DNA of 64,000 nucleotides. Source: Cryobacterium sp. PH29-G1 (GTDB lineage: Bacteria > Actinomycetota > Actinomycetes > Actinomycetales > Microbacteriaceae). Below, piece after piece: positions 41,322-50,161 of this stretch. The notes beneath the pieces were generated by a model, which saw only the letters and a list, made by a program, of their open reading frames with translations, was not told the DNA's origin and searched no databases. Both the position numbers and the translations under genes were made by a program. The stretch spans positions 248,001 to 312,000 of the forward strand of contig NZ_JASISY010000001.1 in NCBI RefSeq assembly GCF_030063365.1, written 5' to 3'. Position 1 is the stretch's first letter. Every line of letters starts with the position of its first letter.

Positions 41322-42308
41322 GTGTCCGTGCAAACGTCTTATTCGCTCGATCCGTCGCCGACCACACCCCGCAAGCTTCTGCTCGTCGCCTCCACCGGCG
41401 GGCATCTGGCGCAGTTGGTGCGGTTGGCCCCGGGGCTCGGCGCTTCGCCGAGTTCACTCTGGGTCACCTTCGACTCCATGCAGAGCCGCTCACTGCTGGC
41501 CGGCCGACGTCGCATCCATGTTCCATACGTGCGCCCCCGGGACTACATGGGCATGATGCGCGCGGCCGGCATCGTGCGCCGGGTCCTCCAACACGAAACT
41601 TTCGACGGTGCGGTCAGCACCGGCGCCGGGCTCGCTGTCGCCGCTCTCCCGCAGGCGGCGATCAGCGGCGTGCCGAGCCTGTACATCGAAAGCGTCTCGC
41701 GCGTTGAGGGGCCATCGCTCAGCGGGCGGATGCTGGCCGCCAGTCACTTAGTCAGCGTGCGCACCCAGCATCCCGCGTGGGCGAGCAACCGGTGGCGCAC
41801 CCATCCGAGCGTTCTCTCCACCTACCAGGCGTTGAACCGGCGGGCGCCGGATCGGCCCAGCCTGTTCGTGACCCTGGGCACCATCGAGGGCTACCGTTTT
41901 GATTCCCTCGTTGACGCGGTGCTCGCGAGCGGCCTGGCCGACGAACGCACCGTGTGGCAGCTCGGTTTCACCACCAACCGATCCGACCTTCCCGGCCAGG
42001 TACATCAGATGATGCCGGCCGCGAAGTTTGTCGATGCCGCGCTGAACGCCGATGTCGTGATCACCCACGCGGGCGTCGGCACCTTCATGGGGCTGCTCGA
42101 AATGGGCATTTATCCGGTGATCGTGACCCGCCGCAAGTACCGCGGCGAACACGTTGACGATCACCAGATGCAGATCGCCGAGCTGGCCGAATATCTCGGT
42201 GTCGCGCGGGCCGTTGACGCGCCCGATCTGACGGCCGACGTCATCCGCTTTGCTGCCGGGCGTGCCATCGACACTGGGGTGCGAATTCCTCTGCCCAGTA
42301 AACGATGA
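41322..42308 (+). CDS. Glycosyltransferase, single-chain PssD-PssE (Alg14-Alg13) type
   Basis: A 328-residue enzyme. The N-terminal half carries LLVASTGGHLAQLVRLAPGL (Alg14/PssD start) and AVSTGAGLAVAALPQAAISGVPSLYIESVSR. The C-terminal half carries FVTLGTIEGYRFDSLVDAV and DVVITHAGVGTFMGLLEMGIYPVIVTRR (Alg13/PssE nucleotide-sugar site). The two activities, often on separate chains, are fused here. It should transfer a sugar such as glucuronate or GlcNAc to a lipid-linked intermediate; UDP-glucuronate could come from Ugd. It starts at GTG 41322. Confidence 0.88.
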   Translation: MSVQTSYSLDPSPTTPRKLLLVASTGGHLAQLVRLAPGLGASPSSLWVTFDSMQSRSLLAGRRRIHVPYVRPRDYMGMMRAAGIVRRVLQHETFDGAVSTGAGLAVAALPQAAISGVPSLYIESVSRVEGPSLSGRMLAASHLVSVRTQHPAWASNRWRTHPSVLSTYQALNRRAPDRPSLFVTLGTIEGYRFDSLVDAVLASGLADERTVWQLGFTTNRSDLPGQVHQMMPAAKFVDAALNADVVITHAGVGTFMGLLEMGIYPVIVTRRKYRGEHVDDHQMQIAELAEYLGVARAVDAPDLTADVIRFAAGRAIDTGVRIPLPSKR

Positions 42309-43429
42309 GCGATCAGGCCCCAGCCCCCAGGACGCTGCGCGAGATCTTTGTGCCGGCCCGGGGGCAGTACGACAATATCGGGGATATCCTGCTGCGTCGT
42401 GAATTGCTCAACTGGTTGCGCGCGTGCGGACCGCTGCACGTGTATGTCGGAGACGCGCCGGACGGCTACGCCGAGGGACTCGGTCTCACACACACGGATG
42501 TGCAGTATCGCTCGTTTCGTCGATGGTATGCGGCGGCCCTGCGGAGCGCGGCGCGCGGCCGTGCCTCGTACGTGTTCAAACCGGGCGAGATCCAATTGAC
42601 GCTGATCGGCATGAAGGAGCACCTCGCCATGCTTCCGGTACTCGCGCTCGTGCGTGCGCGGCGCGGCCGGGTCGCCCGGGTCGGCGTCGGGAGTCGTAAT
42701 TTTGCACCGGTGCCGCGCGCGCTCATGGGGCCGTCAATCGCTTTGTCGAACGTGTCGTTGTGGCGGGACGCCGCCACCGCCGGGTATCTCGGGCAGGGAA
42801 GCATTATGCCCGACCTCGCCTTCGCGCGCGCGAGCACGGCCGAATCCAGTGCGCAGTCGGGAGCTGCTGAGGTGAGCACGGCCCCGGTCCGCGATGTACT
42901 CGTCGTGTCGATGCGCTCCGATCTCGAGTACCCGAGCGAGGCCTGGCTGGCCGGCGTGCGCGCCGTCGCCGCAGAGAACGGTCTGCAGATCTGGTGCGTC
43001 ACGCAGGTGCTGCGCGATGACGACAAGTGCGCACGACTAGCCGAAGATTTGGGGGGCCAGGCCTTGCGCTGGAACGGAACCGCCCACGACCAGCAGGAAC
43101 AACGCCTGCGCGCCCTGTACCGGCGGGCGGCGCTCGCAGTGAGCGATCGACTGCACGTGCTGGTGGGAGCGTTGACCGAGGGGGCGGTTCCGGCCGCGCT
43201 GCTGGTGGATGCGAAATCCGACAAGATTGCCCGACACTTCGCCGCCGCCGGGCTGTACGACGTGAGCGTGGCGAGCGCGGGTTTGACCGCCGTCGACATT
43301 GCGGGACGGTTGCAGAATCTGCTCGGGCGGCGGACGGCTATTCTGGCCGGACTGGCCGAGGCCCAGGGCGAATTGCAGACCGTTCGGCGTCTGCTGGATC
43401 AGGTGCTCACGACCGAAATCGCGCGGTGA
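42305..43429 (+). CDS. Polysaccharide pyruvyl transferase family protein (1 of 3)
   Basis: A 374-residue CsaB/WcaK-type enzyme that would place a pyruvate ketal on a sugar from phosphoenolpyruvate. Motifs: GQYDNIGDILLRRELL at the start, VFKPGEIQLT, DVLVVSMRSD, and the conserved AVSDRLHVLVGALTEGAVP near residue 285. It overlaps its upstream (ATGA) and downstream (GTGA) neighbours. It is closely related to the protein encoded at 51169-52218. Confidence 0.87.
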   Translation: MSDQAPAPRTLREIFVPARGQYDNIGDILLRRELLNWLRACGPLHVYVGDAPDGYAEGLGLTHTDVQYRSFRRWYAAALRSAARGRASYVFKPGEIQLTLIGMKEHLAMLPVLALVRARRGRVARVGVGSRNFAPVPRALMGPSIALSNVSLWRDAATAGYLGQGSIMPDLAFARASTAESSAQSGAAEVSTAPVRDVLVVSMRSDLEYPSEAWLAGVRAVAAENGLQIWCVTQVLRDDDKCARLAEDLGGQALRWNGTAHDQQEQRLRALYRRAALAVSDRLHVLVGALTEGAVPAALLVDAKSDKIARHFAAAGLYDVSVASAGLTAVDIAGRLQNLLGRRTAILAGLAEAQGELQTVRRLLDQVLTTEIAR

Positions 43430-44568
43430 GCGTGGCTTCATTGGATAACACCCAGCCCGCTGGCCAGGAGCCGGGTTCGCCCCGAGCGCTGTCGTCATCC
43501 GTGCGGCCGCTGGCCGTGCACATCGGGCGCAACGGCGAGGTCGCCGGCGGCATGAGTCAGGTTGTCAACGGCTATCTGGCGCATTCTTTCGCCGATTTCG
43601 ATCTGCGCATGGTCTCGTCGCGTGACGGCAGCGGTGGGGTGCGGGCGCTGGCCGTCGCGGTAGCCGCGTTCTGGAAGGTGCTTCGCCTGACCGATCCCGA
43701 GAATACCGTTGTAATCGCGCACCTGTCTCAGGGTGGTTCCTTTGTTCGCGAGGGCGCGCTGCTCATGCTCGCCCACGCGCGCGGGTTCGCGACGGTCGCT
43801 CAGCTGCACGGTAGTTCCTTCGCCGAATTTGCCCGGAAGCGACCCGGACTGGTTGGGCGCGTTCTGCGCGCGGCCGATGTGGTGCTCACCCTCTCGGCGG
43901 AGTCGCACGCGGCCGCAGCCGAATTCGTGCCGGGGGAGCGGGTCTGGCTCGTGCCGAACGCCGTCGCTGACGGTGTGCGGCGTGAGATCGAACCCCTCGT
44001 GGTGTTCGGCGGCGCGGTCAGCAAGCGCAAGGGGGTCGATGTGCTCGCTGCCGTGTGGAAGGAACTCGCGCCGCAGCATCCGCTCTGGCGGCTCGTCATT
44101 GCCGGCCCGATCGCCGACCAGCCGATGGTTCCGCTCACTCGGGCCGAGTTCGTCGGCCCGCTCAGTCATGAGGCCCTGATGAAATTGCTCGAACGTTCGG
44201 CGATCGCGGTCTTGCCGTCCCGCGATGAGGCGATGCCCATGTTCATTTTGGAAGCGATGGCCCGCGAAAACTGTGTCGTGGCGACCCGGGTCGGCGGAGT
44301 GCCGGCGGTGCTGGCCAATGGCGTGGGCGTGATTGTTGAGCCCGGCGATATCGGTTCGCTCGAGTCGGCGCTGCGGCGCGCCATGACGGATGCTGCGTGG
44401 CGCGCCGAAAAGGCGAACCTGGCGAGATCCGCCTTTGCCGCCACCTATTCGGCGGCCGCCGTCTTTCCGCTGGTCGAGCGCAGCTGGCAGGCTGCGCTCG
44501 ACCGACGATCAGAACGAAGGGCTACGAGATACAAGCCAGATTCGAGTATCCGGATCCCGCAGTCGTAA
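43426..44568 (+). CDS. Glycosyltransferase family 4 protein
   Basis: A 380-residue GT-B enzyme. The start at GTG 43426 overlaps the preceding stop by 4 bases; a longer frame from 43027 is spurious. It shows HIGRNGEVAGGMSQVVNGYL (GGxxxV acceptor loop), PNAVADGVRREIEPLVVFGG, VSKRKGVDVL, and the donor site LPSRDEAMPMFILEAMAREN (E-x7-E). The last 47 bases overlap the convergent beta-helix gene. It belongs to the plus-strand half of the polysaccharide locus. Confidence 0.89.
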   Translation: MSVASLDNTQPAGQEPGSPRALSSSVRPLAVHIGRNGEVAGGMSQVVNGYLAHSFADFDLRMVSSRDGSGGVRALAVAVAAFWKVLRLTDPENTVVIAHLSQGGSFVREGALLMLAHARGFATVAQLHGSSFAEFARKRPGLVGRVLRAADVVLTLSAESHAAAAEFVPGERVWLVPNAVADGVRREIEPLVVFGGAVSKRKGVDVLAAVWKELAPQHPLWRLVIAGPIADQPMVPLTRAEFVGPLSHEALMKLLERSAIAVLPSRDEAMPMFILEAMARENCVVATRVGGVPAVLANGVGVIVEPGDIGSLESALRRAMTDAAWRAEKANLARSAFAATYSAAAVFPLVERSWQAALDRRSERRATRYKPDSSIRIPQS

Positions 44569-46507
44569 CGTCGTTCGAGCAATAGACCGTGGTGCCGCTG
44601 GCACCCGCACTGCCCTGCTCGTGGATGTAGAAGCCGTAGCCGGCGGCATCGACCGGGGCCGTGTTGCCGAAGAAGGTATTGCGCAGGCCCCAGCCGGCCA
44701 CGCTGCCGTTGACGGCGAAGCCGTGCATGCTGCTGTTCGTGCCCTGATTGTTGTAGATCTGCCAGTCATTGCCCTTGACCTTGACCCATTCGTCGGCGCG
44801 CGACATGGCGTTGGCGCCATCGATGACGTTGTCGCGGATGATGCCGTTCGAGGTGCCTTCCTTGACCTCGATCGGCTGGGCACCGGTCAGGCTGATGTTG
44901 TTGCCCATCAGGAGAATGCGGTCCGTGGCGTCGGGCTGGCAACCGGTCTGGGCGCACCAGTTGTTCTCTGAGGTTCCGATGTAGATGCCCTCGCCGTAGA
45001 AAGAGTTGCGCTTTCCGGTGTTTGTGATGGTGTTGCCCACAACGGTGCTATCGGTCGTGAACGCCCGCAGATGGATGCCCTCGTAGCCGATGTTGTCGAC
45101 GAGGGTGTCAGCGATGGTGACGTGGTTACTGCGCACGACGCTGATGCCCTTGAGACCGTTGGTGACGGTCATGCCGGCGACCACCAGATTCGACGAGTTC
45201 GTGATCTGGATACCGTGGTCGTCCTGGATGCCGCCGATATTGATCACGGCGCTGCGCGGCCCGCAGACCCAAATCGGGTTGGCGGCGGTTCCGTTCGCGG
45301 TCATCTTGATCTGGCCGGTGTAGGTTCCGGGGGCCATCGTGATGACCGTTCCCGGCTGAGCCTTCGATACGGCGGTCATGAGTTCCTGGGACGTCGTCAC
45401 GGTGACAGTAGCTGCCGGGCAGTCCTCATATCGGTGGGTGCTGATCGGCGCCGGAGCCGGCGCGGTGCTGGCGACCTCGGCCACGATGAAGGCGTCGACG
45501 ATGCTGTTGGTACCGGTCGAACGGGCATCCTTCTGTCCGGTGCGGGTCACGGTGATGGTGTGCCGGCCGGCTGAGAGGGAAGTCGTGCTGTAGGCGATCT
45601 GCTGGTAGCTGGTTTTGGCGGCGTAGCCATCGACCGTCGCTACGGGCTGGCCGTCGATTGCGACAGTGCTCGTACCCGAACTACTGGTGAGGCGGGTGAT
45701 GTAGGCCACGCTGGTGCCATCGAAAGTGAAGGAGGCGTTACTGGAGCTGGTGGAGAAATTCACCCCGCCGCCAATATCGCCCGCTGCACCGGACCGGCGC
45801 CACGAACCGGCATAGGTAACCTGCGGTGAATCGCTGTCCACGGTGGTCGAATTGGCCGGAGCCTCGACCGGCCCGCTCATGGCTGCCGGTGTGGTCTCGG
45901 TCGGCGTGGTCTCGGTCGGCGTGGTCTGGGTTGGCGTTGTCGGAGTCGGTTCTGATTGGGGCGGCGTGGTCGGAGCGGGAGTCGGAGCGGGGGCTGGAGT
46001 CGCCACGGTCGCGGAGTCGAGTGTGACGAACGCATCGATGATGCTGTTCGTGCCCGTTGAACGGGCATCCCGCTGCCCCGTACGGCTCACGGTGATGGTG
46101 TGGGTTCCGCCGGATAGTTTCGACGTGCTGAACAGTACCTGCTGATATTCGGTGGTCGCCGAGTATCCATTCACGGTGTCGACGAGCGTGCCGTCGATCG
46201 TGATGTCACTTGTACCGGAGCTGCTGGTCAGGCGGGCGACATAGGCGATGGTTGACCCGGTGAAAGTCAGTGACGCGCTGGACGTGCTTGAGGAATATGC
46301 GATGGAGGAGTCATTGTCGGCGGGGTGGCCCGTGGTGCGCCAGGTGCCGGAGTATTTGACCTGGGCGGAGCTATTGTCGATGACCGTGGTGCCGTCCGGC
46401 GCCGTGGCGGCGGACGCGGACTCAATACCGATCGGGAGTAGGGCCGTGAGGAGCGCGGTGATGGCAGCGGCCGCGCCGGCGGCGCGTCGCGAGAAGCGGG
46501 GGAACAA
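44522..46507 (-). CDS. Secreted right-handed beta-helix protein with two beta-sandwich domains
   Basis: A 661-residue exported protein (TTG start at 46507; signal about 1-34 ending SASA). Two copies of a sandwich domain of about 130 residues (32-165 and 218-350) share VTYAGSWR/VKYSGTWR, SFTFDGTSVAYITRL/SLTFTGSTIAYVARL and TGQxDARSTGTNSI. They are separated by a Pro/Thr linker. A parallel beta-helix (about 370-640) follows, with NIGYEGIHLRAFTTDSTVV, GEGIYIGTSENNWCAQT and QPIEVKEGTSNGIIRDNVID. It is paralogous to the next gene upstream. Pectate-lyase-like folds usually cleave or bind polysaccharide; no catalytic set was identified. Confidence 0.85.
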   Translation of the reverse strand: MFPRFSRRAAGAAAAITALLTALLPIGIESASAATAPDGTTVIDNSSAQVKYSGTWRTTGHPADNDSSIAYSSSTSSASLTFTGSTIAYVARLTSSSGTSDITIDGTLVDTVNGYSATTEYQQVLFSTSKLSGGTHTITVSRTGQRDARSTGTNSIIDAFVTLDSATVATPAPAPTPAPTTPPQSEPTPTTPTQTTPTETTPTETTPAAMSGPVEAPANSTTVDSDSPQVTYAGSWRRSGAAGDIGGGVNFSTSSSNASFTFDGTSVAYITRLTSSSGTSTVAIDGQPVATVDGYAAKTSYQQIAYSTTSLSAGRHTITVTRTGQKDARSTGTNSIVDAFIVAEVASTAPAPAPISTHRYEDCPAATVTVTTSQELMTAVSKAQPGTVITMAPGTYTGQIKMTANGTAANPIWVCGPRSAVINIGGIQDDHGIQITNSSNLVVAGMTVTNGLKGISVVRSNHVTIADTLVDNIGYEGIHLRAFTTDSTVVGNTITNTGKRNSFYGEGIYIGTSENNWCAQTGCQPDATDRILLMGNNISLTGAQPIEVKEGTSNGIIRDNVIDGANAMSRADEWVKVKGNDWQIYNNQGTNSSMHGFAVNGSVAGWGLRNTFFGNTAPVDAAGYGFYIHEQGSAGASGTTVYCSNDVTTAGSGYSNLACIS

Positions 46508-46947
46508 TATGGTCAGACCCTTTCCGGATGTTCAAGGACAGCGTGATAACGTCCGTGAACCCGACGGGTCCCGACGCTCATGATCGTGATTCCGGGCGGC
46601 TGGGCCACCCGTGATCACTGCGTCAATTAGCGTCTGAACTGCTGCGAGTTAGCCGTGTGCAAATGGGTATATGGGCGGGATTTTGACGGATGCGAAGTGC
46701 GCGTCGCAGGCCGACGCGCAGCGCGGAGCGGACGACGGTTCGATCACCCGCAGGAGCGAAACTGAGGTGCCCTCGATGATTCTGCCCTGATCAGTGTTTT
46801 TACCCATTTTAGGTTTTGTCCCGCAGGCGGGTGGCAGGTGTATTTACGCCCGCAGGGGAACGCCGCGAGAGGGCATCCGTTCTTCCTGTGAAAGTACCGA
46901 GAGCAGTTTTGCAGACCTTGATTTCTCAGCCGCATCGATACCCGAAG
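46508..46947. other. Intergenic region between the two beta-helix genes
   Basis: A 440-base space on the upstream side of the longer beta-helix gene. It probably carries that gene's promoter and the end of the other transcript. There is a small inverted repeat around CCCGCAGGCGGG (about 46821-46832). I see no gene. Confidence 0.5.
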
Positions 46948-48117
46948 CTAGCGGGCGCACCAAAATACATCACAGGGCGCCGTGGCGCGCTGTTGGAAGA
47001 CCAGCAATCTCGGTCGTGTGCAGGCGATGTTGGAGAATCCGTCGGCCGCGCGAGTGACGGAGTTCGAGCAGGACACGTTGGTGTAGCTTGAGCCCTTGCT
47101 GCCTGTCTCGTAGATGAAGAAGGCGTAACCACCGGCGTTCACGATGCCGGTATTGTCAACGAAGGTATTGCGCAGGCCCCAGCCGGCGACGCTTCCGTTC
47201 ACGGCGAAGCCGTGCCGGGGACTGTTGGAGCCCCGGTTCGCTTCGATGATCCAGTCGTTGCCCTTGACCTTGATCCATTCCTCGGCGGCGCTCATGGCTT
47301 TGGCGCCGTCGATGACATTGCCGCGAATAATGCCGTTCGAGGTGCCCTCTTTGACCTCGATCGGTTGAGCGCCGGTCAGACTGATGTGGTTGTCGAGGAG
47401 GAGTGTTCCATCGGTGTGGTCGGGCCCGCAGTCGGTCTGCGCGCACCAGTTGTTCTCTGAGGTGCCGATATAGATGCCCTCGCCGTATCGTGCCTCGCGC
47501 AGGCCGGTGTTCGAAATTGTATTGCCGACCACCGTGCTGTCGGTCGTGAATGCGCGCAGATGGATGCCCTCGTAGCCGATGTTGTCGATGCGAGTGTCGG
47601 CGATCGTCACGTTCGTGCTGCTAATCACGCTGATGCCTTTGAGTCCATTCGTGACCGTCATGCCGGCAATCACGAGATGGGCGGAGTTCTTGATCAGGAT
47701 TCCGTGGTTGTTCTGCACGCTGCCGAGGGTGATCACGGCGTCGCGCGGGCCGCAGACCCAAATCGGGTTGGCGGCGGTGCCGGTGACGTGCACGTTGACC
47801 TGGCCACGGTAAGTGCCGGCGGCCATTTTGATCACCGTGCCGGGACCGGCCTGGTCGACGGCCGCTCGGAGCTCATCGCCCGTATGCACCGTCGTCGTGG
47901 CCTTCGGGCAGTCGGCGTAACGGTGTACCACTGGTGTCGACGTGAGCGTGGGTGCAGGTGCTGCTGGTGGTGTCGTGGATGGAGCGGTGACGGGCGGCAG
48001 CGCCGTCAACAGCGCTGCTGCCACCGCGATGATGCCCACGGCGGTCCAGCGAGCGGCCCAGCGAGCGGTCGATGCCTTCGAATGGGGAAGCGCCGGAGGC
48101 TTGCGGCGAAGCGGCAT
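46948..48117 (-). CDS. Secreted right-handed beta-helix protein
   Basis: A 389-residue exported protein. The start is the ATG at 48117, with GGAGG about 6 bases upstream; an upstream frame from 48219 is not used. A basic N-terminus and hydrophobic segment (AVGIIAVAAALLTALPPVTA) lead into a Pro/Thr linker and a beta-helix nearly matching that of the 44522-46507 protein: NPIWVCGPRDAVI, HGILIKNSAHLVIAGMTVTN, NIGYEGIHLRAFTTDSTVV and NNWCAQTDC. It lacks the two N-terminal sandwich domains. It is probably a recent duplicate trimmed or extended at the N-terminus. The C-terminus ends DVFWCAR after a divergent tail. Confidence 0.85.
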   Translation of the reverse strand: MPLRRKPPALPHSKASTARWAARWTAVGIIAVAAALLTALPPVTAPSTTPPAAPAPTLTSTPVVHRYADCPKATTTVHTGDELRAAVDQAGPGTVIKMAAGTYRGQVNVHVTGTAANPIWVCGPRDAVITLGSVQNNHGILIKNSAHLVIAGMTVTNGLKGISVISSTNVTIADTRIDNIGYEGIHLRAFTTDSTVVGNTISNTGLREARYGEGIYIGTSENNWCAQTDCGPDHTDGTLLLDNHISLTGAQPIEVKEGTSNGIIRGNVIDGAKAMSAAEEWIKVKGNDWIIEANRGSNSPRHGFAVNGSVAGWGLRNTFVDNTGIVNAGGYAFFIYETGSKGSSYTNVSCSNSVTRAADGFSNIACTRPRLLVFQQRATAPCDVFWCAR

Positions 48118-48457
48118 TGGGTCCTCCGGAGATTCATGGACGTGACTTGCGCTGGTGCGCTCGGGGGGTGGGCACGGGGCAATCGGGACTTGTGGATCCC
48201 AGCAGTGGCAGGCGGGCAAACTATTCGGTGAGCCTAGCCAGAACTAAAGTCGAGCTCGTGTCACCTTCCTGTGAAAGTGCTTACAGAGCCGCCCGACAAC
48301 CGGGGGAATTGCCCGATTCGCTCAGTCGTGACAGACAACCCGCAATGCGCGCAGTAGATCGCATTTAATGACGAATCTGTTTTAGAATTTATCTGAGCTT
48401 CTCTCGTCTTTAAGTGCTTTTCGGGGTATCATGGTGGGTGAAGGAGGCACCGTCGCC
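48118..48457. other. Divergent intergenic region, A/T-rich on its right side
   Basis: A 340-base spacer between the beta-helix gene and the HNH gene. The right half (about 48355-48420) is markedly A/T-rich with a possible -10 box TAGAAT at 48383-48388. Clear operators were not found. Confidence 0.45.
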
Positions 48458-50063
48458 ATGACCCTCACCGTCCCGCCCGCTGCAGCTGGTTCCCTGCCAG
48501 ATCCTGGGTTCACTCGGGTTGAGGTCATTGCTCAGGCCGGTGCGTTGTTGGCTTCCGTGCTGGATGGGGTGCGGTTTGGTCATCTTGACGACACCGAGGC
48601 CATCGCGGTCATGGCCGCTTTGGAACATTTGGGGCGCAAGGTGGACGGGGCCAGACTACGAGCGACCACCGACATCGGTGCTCGTGCCGAGACCGACCTC
48701 GGCAGCGGGTCGTTGGCGTATCGCAACGGATGCCGTACCCGGGTGGAGTTCATCACCCACCTCGCCGGCATCTCCAGCCGTGAAGCCCGGCGTCGCCTCA
48801 AACTCGGCGAGACCGCCGTGGAACGCACCCCGCTGGGCCTGCCGGTGCCGGCCCGGTACGCCGTCATCGCCGACGGCCTCGCCAGCGGCGAGCTCGGGCT
48901 GGAGGCGGCGGAGATCATCGCGACCACCCTCACCGCCCTGCACGGCCGCGTCGGGCCCGACGACGTCGACCGGGTCGAACGCGCCCTGGTCGCCTCCGCC
49001 ACCGGCGCCCTCACCCCCGAAACCGTCGGGCTGCCCGGGGCGGGGATTTGCTTCGCGCCCGACCTGCTCCGCGCCCAGGCCGTGGAATGGCAGGCACGAC
49101 TCGACCCCGACGGCACCGCCCCCAACGACGACGCCGTCGAAGCCAGAAGCACCCTGTCGTTCGGGCTGCTGCGCAACGGCCTCTACCCGCTGCGCGCCGA
49201 CGTCACCCCCGAACTCCGCGGCATCATGGACACCCTCTTCAACACCTACCTCAGCGCCCGCTCACACACCCCCCGCTTCAGACCCACCGACCCGGACAGC
49301 AGCACGGACAGCAGCACGGACTGCAACGAGCGTGATACCGACGCTACGAGGGACACCGAACGGTTCAGTGACGAGCCGTTCACCGGCGACGACCGGTTCG
49401 ACGGCGACCGCCGCACCGGCAGAGAGAAACGCGCCGACATCCTCCGCGCCATCTTCGAAGCCACCGCCCGCGACCCCCACACCCCCACCATGGGCGGCGC
49501 CGCCCCCACCGTCATGGTGCACATCAACGCCGCCGACCTCGACCACGGCCGCGGCCTGGATCGACGGCATCGACGCGCCCCTCAGCTTCCGCCGCGTCAC
49601 CGAACTCATCTGCGCCGGCGGCTACCAAAAAGTCCTCTTCGGCACCGACGGCGACGTCCTCTACCTCGGCACCACACTCCGCTGCTTCAACGCCAAACAA
49701 CGCGCCGCCATCGCCGCCCGCGACGGCGGCTGCATCATCCCCGGCTGCACCATCCCCCCACAATGGACCGAAGTGCACCACGTCACCGCCTGGACCGACG
49801 GCGGCCCCACCAACATCAACAACGGAGTCCTACTCTGCTGGTACCACCACCACACCATCCACCTCACCGGCTGGAACATCCGCATCACCAACGGCCAACC
49901 CCAAATCCGCGGCCCCCTCCTCTGGGACCCCACCCAAACCTGGCGCCCCGCCAACACCCACCGCGCCAACACCCCCAGCACCGACCCACCCTGGCCACAA
50001 CCACCCTGGCCCAACACCCACTGGCCCACCACCCACTGGCCCACCGAAACCGCACCGAAATAG
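48458..50063 (+). pseudogene. DUF222 (13E12-type) HNH endonuclease-like protein, frameshifted
   Basis: The DUF222 part reads from ATG 48458 (AAGGAGG 10 bases upstream) through YRNGCRTRVEFITHLAG and VPARYAVIADGLASGELGL to VMVHINAADLDHGRG near 49555. There the homologous frame shifts by +1. The HNH part then continues AAWIDGIDAPLSFRRVTELI, GCIIPGCTIPPQWTEVHHV, TDGGPTNINNGVLLCWYHHH and stops at 50063. Staying in the first frame gives an arginine/histidine-rich nonsense tail to 50089. It is most simply a small indel in a GC-rich tract (a GGCCGCGGCC stretch), either real decay or a sequence error. Family members are multicopy in Microbacteriaceae. Confidence 0.82.
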
Positions 50064-50161
50064 CGAGCCGGAACCGGTGCGAAAGCTGAATCGAGGCGAG
50101 CCGCTGCCGAGTTGCACGCCGGGCGATGAGGCGAACACCGCTATCGCCGTGGTTCGTACCC

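Noticed and set aside
44522..50063. Considered as a mobile element inserted in the polysaccharide locus
   Set aside because: No transposase, integrase, terminal inverted repeats or target duplications were found; the HNH gene is of the DUF222 type, not a homing endonuclease in an intron.
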